From contig NW_027020277.1 in assembly GCF_910592395.1 (NCBI RefSeq), positions 1 to 44,279 on the forward strand: a stretch of 44,279 nt of DNA, read 5' to 3'. The position numbers were made by a program, and so were the translations under genes. Shown here in pieces: positions 39,171 through 44,279 of the stretch. Positions within the stretch are counted from its first letter, which is position 1. Each line of letters opens with the position of its first letter. The notes under the pieces are model-generated. The model had not been told where the DNA came from. It saw only the letters and a program-made list of their open reading frames with translations, and ran no database searches. This DNA is from Lineus longissimus. Taxonomy: Eukaryota; Nemertea; Pilidiophora; Heteronemertea; Lineidae.

Positions 39171-41217
39171 AACACGAACACGTTAGAAAATATTCCGAAA
39201 GGCCTGGACGTTTATCCAGCTGAGGGACTATCCACCGATGAGTTGAAAATACTCGCCTACAGAAATAAGATGAAAAATTATGGAAGTCTTAGTAGAGAAA
39301 ACTTACTTGAACAACTTCAACAAATACCAAATGCGTTCAACGATGTTGAAGTGAAAATAGATAAGCCAGTTTCTGACTTGTCTCAAGTTGAGAAACGAGT
39401 TCTTGCGCAAAGACTCGGAGTCAATGATAGAAAATTCAAAAAAGAACAACTGGACTCAATTTTAGAAGACAAAATTCAGCATGTAAATTTGTCAGACATT
39501 AAACCAAAAGCTGTGAAAGCTAAAATTTCTATAAGAAAGCCACTTTTACAGCAAGTTAAGGATCTTGGCCATAAAAATTTCCAGAATCTCAACATTGAGA
39601 AGTTGAAAGAACTCTTGACCAAAGAACCAGTCAAAAGATTATTAAAATCCGATCTCTTCAAACAAGCGAAAGAGCTTGACATCAATGTCAAAAGTTCAAT
39701 GACTAAAAAATTCATTCAGGAGTTGATCAAACAACATAACGAATCAAGCTCCTTCGTAAAAGTCAACTCTGCTTTCAAAGGTTATGTTAACCATTTCAGA
39801 ATGCAGGGACTGCCCAAAATTGGAATACAGCCCTTCCTTGAGAAAGTTAAAACAGCCTTACAAGATAACGTTAAAGCTGAAACTCGGTACAATAGTTTAA
39901 AAATTAACATTGTCTTGTATATTTCAATGCAAAGGAAGACTGAAGTTCAAGAGTTTCAACTTCGATCTAGACACATCCTTTACGTGGAACAAGAACTTAA
40001 TTATGATATTCTCATTGAAGATATGCTTAAAGAGTTGAAGAATCTCATTCAGAAAGGTTCTGGCTGGAAATTTATAGAAGTAATCAAGATTGAGTTACAC
40101 ACTGTAAAATATCAACCACTTTCAGGATCTTCTTATATTCCTTTACCTCAACAGATTCAAAGGAAAAAAGCAGTGATCAATGTACAAAATACTGATCAGC
40201 TTTGCTTCAGATATTCTGTTGAAGCATATCTTTTAAAGATTGAGAATCATGCCGAACGTGTAGCAAATTACAACAAGCCTGAATTCGATCACATGTTCAA
40301 AGGTCTTGACTATCCTCTCAAAATAAAAGATGTTGAGAAATTTGAGAAGAACAACCCTGACATTGGAGTCAATGTGTTTACATTTGTGCCTAGACAGGAA
40401 GTGAATAAAAAAGGAGAAGAATCTACCATTTACCCAATTTCCCCAGCTAGAATTTCTGAAAGAATTTTAGCAGAAGACAAGTACATCAATCTTCTACACT
40501 ATAAAGAAGATGATACACCAGAAAATGAGTGCATGGAAGACATCCAAGACGATGCTAATTACCATTACGCTTGGATCAAAAACTTCTCAAGACTTGTATC
40601 TGCCTCACATTCAAAACGTGATGGGCAAGTCAAAGTATGCTTCAGATGCATGAAAATTATTTCAGCATCAACGAGTGAGTTTCTTGATGTACGATACAAT
40701 CAACATCTTGAGAACTGCAAGCAGTTTGAATGTGTAAAAGTTAGCATGCCTAATTCTCACGCAAAGATCCTACTATTCAAAGATAAAAAAATGGAGCAAA
40801 AACACCCTGTCTTTATAGTAGCTGATTTTGAGTCTACCTTGAAGAAAGTTGACCAACAATTAGGTGAAAAAACTGTGCAAATTCAGGAACACATTCCTAA
40901 CTCATTTAGCTTCTATGTTGTGTTTGATAAAGACCAAATTAAAGCCAAAAATCTCCTAGTAGAATATAGCATTGACATTAATAATCCTAACGAAAATATA
41001 GGAGAAAGATTCTGCGAAGAACTTGAAAAAGTTGCATATAAAATTTATGACAAGTTCTTTAGTCAGTCTAAAGCTATGGAAGTATTAACACAAGTACAAC
41101 AGGATAACTACGAGTCAGCTGAAAAATGTTATCTCTGTGACAAAGATTTCACACCCCAAAATTTCAAAGTACGTGATCACAATCATTTCACGGGCGAATA
41201 CAGAGGAGCAGCACTTA
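39168..41217 (+). pseudogene. virus-like family-B DNA polymerase, N-terminal part
   Basis: Residues 21-190 hold four helical SAP/HeH-like modules (about 21-56, 71-98, 125-153, 158-190), probably for DNA binding. A conserved block around SSYIPLPQQI (about 322) and INVQNTDQLCFRYSVEAYL follows, then a Cys/His finger (CFRCMKIISAS...HLENC, about 490-520). The exonuclease I motif VADFEST is at about 550, with D and E intact. At 654-683 is a CYLCDKDF...RDHNHFTGEYRG element like an HNH/endonuclease VII finger. There the frame breaks: near 41210 sequence jumps to the exonuclease II block in another frame, with part of the finger lost. The 20 codons after that are out of frame. Confidence 0.8.
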
Positions 41218-43878
41218 CACAATCTATCAGGCTATGATGCGCATCTGTTTGTGAAACATCTTAAAGGACAGCTTAAAGTGATCGCAAGTAATAGCGAAAA
41301 CTATATATCTTTCAGTAAGGTGTTACATGTCGAAGAAGGGAAGAGATTGTCGATCAGATTCCTTGACTCATACAGACTCATGCAGTCATCTCTAGCAAAT
41401 CTTGCAAAGAATTTGCCCAACACAGAGAAAAAGCACCTGTCAAAATATTACAAAGATGAACAATTTGACCTCTTAACTAGAAAAGGAATATATCCTTATG
41501 AATGGGTTAATTCATCTGAAAAATTTGGCCAGACTGAATTACCACCAATTGAAGCATTTGACTCAAAGTTTAACAACACAAAAATTTCACAAGAGGAGTA
41601 CTCACACGCTCAACATGTATGGAAAAAATTTGAATGCAAAACATTCAGAGATTACCATGAAGTGTATTTGAGAACTGATGTACTTCTACTAGCCGATATC
41701 CTTGAAAATTTCAGACAGACTTGCATGGACATCTATAATTTAGATCCAATGTGGTCTTATTCGGCCTCAGGATTGTCTTGGCAAGCTATGCTTAAAAAGA
41801 CTGATGTTGAGATTGAACTCCTCACAGATGTGGATAAGTACAACTTCTTCGAATGCGGTATTCGAGGAGGAATATGTCAAGCAAGTCACAGACATGCAAA
41901 AGCTGAAGAAGGTAAATCCGTCATCATCAATTTAGATGCAAATAATTTGTATGGCTTAGCGATGAGTGAAAAATTACCGCATTCTAATTTTTGTTGGATG
42001 TCCCGCTTTCAATTAAGAAATTGGCAAGACATCCCGTGCACACTTGAGGTTGACTTAGAATATCCTAAGCATTTACACAACTTGCACAATGACTATCCTC
42101 TTGCCCCTGAGCACAAGAATGATAAGCTCATTCCTAACTTGCAAGACAGGAAAAATTATATTGTACACCACAAGGCCTTGAAGTTCTATTTGAGTCAAGG
42201 ACTTATATTGACTAAGATTCATAGAGGAATTTCCTACACAGAGTCATATTTTTTGAAAGAGTACATTGACTTAAACACAAGTCAACGAGCAAATGCTAAT
42301 AATGACTTCGAAAACGACTTCTTCAAATTGATGAACAATTCATGCTTTGGAAAGACAATGGAGTCTGTAAGAGACAGGAAAGACATTTCTTTAGCCACGG
42401 TTGTCAATCAGCTTCGAAAATTAGTCAATTCGAACAACTATAAGTCGCATAAAATTTTTGGAGAAGATCTAGTCATGGTTGAGAGACAAAAAGCAAACGT
42501 CTATCTCAATAAGCCAATATTTATGGGTCAAACAATCTTAGATCTCTCAAAAATACACATGTATGACTTCCACTATAATCATATGATGAAAAAGTATGGA
42601 GACAAAGCGCAACTGCTTTACACTGACACTGACTCATTAGTCTACCATATCGAAACCCCTAATTTGTATCAAGACTTGCATGAAGATGCTGAATTATTCG
42701 ACTTTTCAAATTTCCCAAAAGATCATGCACTGTTTTCAGATGCCAATAAGAAAGTAATTGGCAAGTTCAAAGACGAAGAAGCTGGACGCACCATCACCGA
42801 GTTCGTCGCTTTAAGATCTAAGCTGTATTCCTACACCACAGATGAAAAGCAAATTAAGAAATGCAAAGGTGTGAAAAAGAATGTGGTTGTTAAGGACATA
42901 ACCTTCGAAGACTACAAGTCTGTGCTCTTGGACAAGGTTCCAATCGAAAAAAGTATGAATGTGTTTCGAAGTCGTCGTCATCAACTTTACACTGAACAAG
43001 TCACCAAAGTGGCTTTAGATTCAAACGATGATAAGCGAGTAACTTTACCAGATGGTATTTCAACCTTAGCTTTAGGGCATTACAAACTTACTAAACACAT
43101 TCTAGACAGATTTGCTATAGAAAGAGAGTGTGAAACACACATCGTGGACAAATTTCTTAAAGCACGTTATAGAAGAGATGAATATTTACTCGAAGATTAC
43201 ACCCACATTGGTGTATACAATCCGAGAGGAACGTTTTATCTTAGTAACGATGATGAAGTCGAATTCATAAAATTATATACAGAATGCATTGAAATGGGTT
43301 GTGACATTGGATTAGCTGAAAGAAGACGACCGCTAGATAGATATGATTCAATCATTGTTGATCTTGACATAAAAATGAATCCGTCTGACTATAAAAATAC
43401 TGAACATCTGTACACAAATGACCAGCTCATGGGAGTTATTGAAATTTATCAAAAATTCCTTCGCGAACACATTAAAGATCTGCCAGAAAAAGCATTAGAA
43501 TGTTTTGTCTTAGAAAAGCCTATATCAACTAAAGATACCAAATTATCAAATGGTATTCACTTACATTCTCCTTATTGTCGGATAGTAAATCGAGAGCATA
43601 AAGAACTTATAGGTCTTATTAAAAAAAGTGTGAATAGTCTGTTCAATCAAGAAGTTTTGGATGCTGCGGTTATTAGTGTGCCTTGGTTAATGTATGGCTC
43701 TCGAAAGAAGACAGACTCTCATCCATATCTAGTCACTAAAATAATCGACTCAAATCTTAATGAAATTAAAAATGACTTCACATTAACTGAGTTGATACAA
43801 ATACTAAGATTGAACAAGAATGACATTAACAAAAAAATGAGGAAAAAATATGCTATGACGCTTGTTTCCGAAAGATAA
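41210..43878 (+). pseudogene. PolB catalytic part fused to a D5-type primase, ends at in-frame stop
   Basis: Polymerase motifs: exonuclease II HNLSGYDAHLF, exonuclease III YLRTDVLLLADIL, motif A NLDANNLYGLAM (Asp at 41935), motif B KLMNNSCFGK (42325-42354) and motif C YTDTDS (42619-42636). All palm residues are present. The polymerase seems to end near 43090 (LALGHYKL), and with no stop the frame enters a D5-type primase: YTHIGVYNPRG, then VDLDIKM (two catalytic Asp, 43360 and 43366), SNGIHLHSPY and WLMYGSRKK, typical of archaeo-eukaryotic primases in large DNA viruses. The open frame begins at 41137, but bases before 41210 are out of frame. TAA at 43876-43878 interrupts it. Confidence 0.8.
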
Positions 43879-44202
43879 ACCAAAAAATATGATGATGTTG
43901 TAGAATTTGAAAATAATCTTGAGCATTGTAAAATGTTACTAGATTTATTGTTGTATGAAAGATCATCCACATACAGAAACTGGATATTTATTGGTCAAAT
44001 ATTACATACAATATCTGACACTGAAGAATCATTCGATCTATGGGATGAATTTTCTCAAAGATGTGTCTCTAAATATAATCATGGTACATGTAAAGAAAAA
44101 TGGAATAATTTTAGAGAATCAGACCACGATATTTCTGTCTTACACTCAATTGCCAAATTTGACAATAAACAGAAGTACAATGAACTTAAATTCGAATGTT
44201 GA
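43879..44202 (+). pseudogene. C-terminal extension of the primase (PriCT-like)
   Basis: Same frame as the upstream polymerase-primase, separated by the single TAA at 43876. The segment SSTYRNWIFIGQILHTISD, then SFDLWDEFSQRC and CKEKWNNF matches the pattern of primase C-terminal domains that link the primase to its helicase (W-x2-I/V-G-x2-L, W-x2-F-S, C-x3-W). It ends at TGA 44200-44202. No helicase Walker motifs appear before the window ends. Confidence 0.6.
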
Positions 44203-44212
44203 TTTGACTCGT

Positions 44213-44235
44213 AAAAATTTTAACATAAATAAATG
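44213..44235 (+). promoter_or_regulatory. start-site motif 4 (ACATAAATAAATGG)
   Basis: AAAAATTTTAACATAAAT then AAATGG just after the primase gene; the ATG at 44233 opens a frame that leaves the window. Confidence 0.5.
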
Positions 44236-44279
44236 GAAACATTTCCTACATATCTTAAATTTAACCCAGATGCAAATTA
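44233..44279 (+). CDS. start of a downstream gene, cut by the window end
   Basis: Fifteen codons are visible from the ATG at 44233, directly after a start-site motif like that of the polymerase gene. Too short to identify. In D5-type systems a helicase would be a natural neighbour, but nothing in these codons proves it. Confidence 0.35.
   Translation, partial: METFPTYLKFNPDAN

Noticed and set aside
1-44279. tRNA, rRNA or host protein genes
   Set aside because: None recognised on either strand; all long frames are explained by mobile elements or the virus-like region.

Overview
The window is about 44 kb of repeat-rich eukaryotic DNA, almost certainly from an invertebrate animal and probably a marine one. 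The reasons are the mix of elements (an env-bearing Gypsy, three BEL/Pao copies, a split-direct-repeat tyrosine-recombinase retroelement, and a virus-like PolB element) and CCCTAA-type telomeric repeats inside a satellite. I see no ordinary host gene, tRNA or rRNA. No species can be named from the sequence.

Layout. Positions 1-1650 hold degraded repeats: a G/C hairpin, a scrap of a non-LTR retrotransposon and a 169-bp tandem array. Positions 1650-9524 are a 5'-truncated Gypsy (Ty3) element with an env-like third ORF. Its gag-pol is broken many times, once by a 580-bp MITE, but its 779-codon envelope frame is intact; a 3' LTR ends it. Flush against that LTR is the 3' part of a BEL/Pao element (9525-12788). 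A 70-bp satellite follows in three blocks (12789-12993, 16351-17591, 28983-31768).

The satellite has been invaded several times. At 12994-16350 sits a tyrosine-recombinase element with the A1-B1-A2-B2 split direct repeats of PAT/Ngaro-type DIRS elements. At 17592-28982 sits a second Gypsy element, which was itself split by a complete reverse-strand BEL element (21273-28669) with two 872-bp LTRs. A third BEL element, also on the reverse strand, fills 31769 to about 38000.

The most unusual part is the right end (about 38100-44279, continuing past the window). This AT-rich virus-like region has ten copies of an iteron-like double motif, four copies of a TATAAATAAATG-type start-site motif, and a long frame that joins a family-B DNA polymerase to a D5-type archaeo-eukaryotic primase. 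The polymerase starts with tandem SAP-like modules. The reading frame is damaged by a deletion with frameshift near 41210 and by one in-frame stop at 43876, so it looks like an endogenous remnant of a replicon rather than a working one.

Working together: the retroelement proteins (Gag, protease, RT, RNase H, integrase, Env) would each have served their own element's copying. The recombinase would have acted on the B1/A2 junction. The PolB-primase protein would have copied the iteron-bearing replicon. Nearly all coding parts carry lesions, so most entries are pseudogenes.
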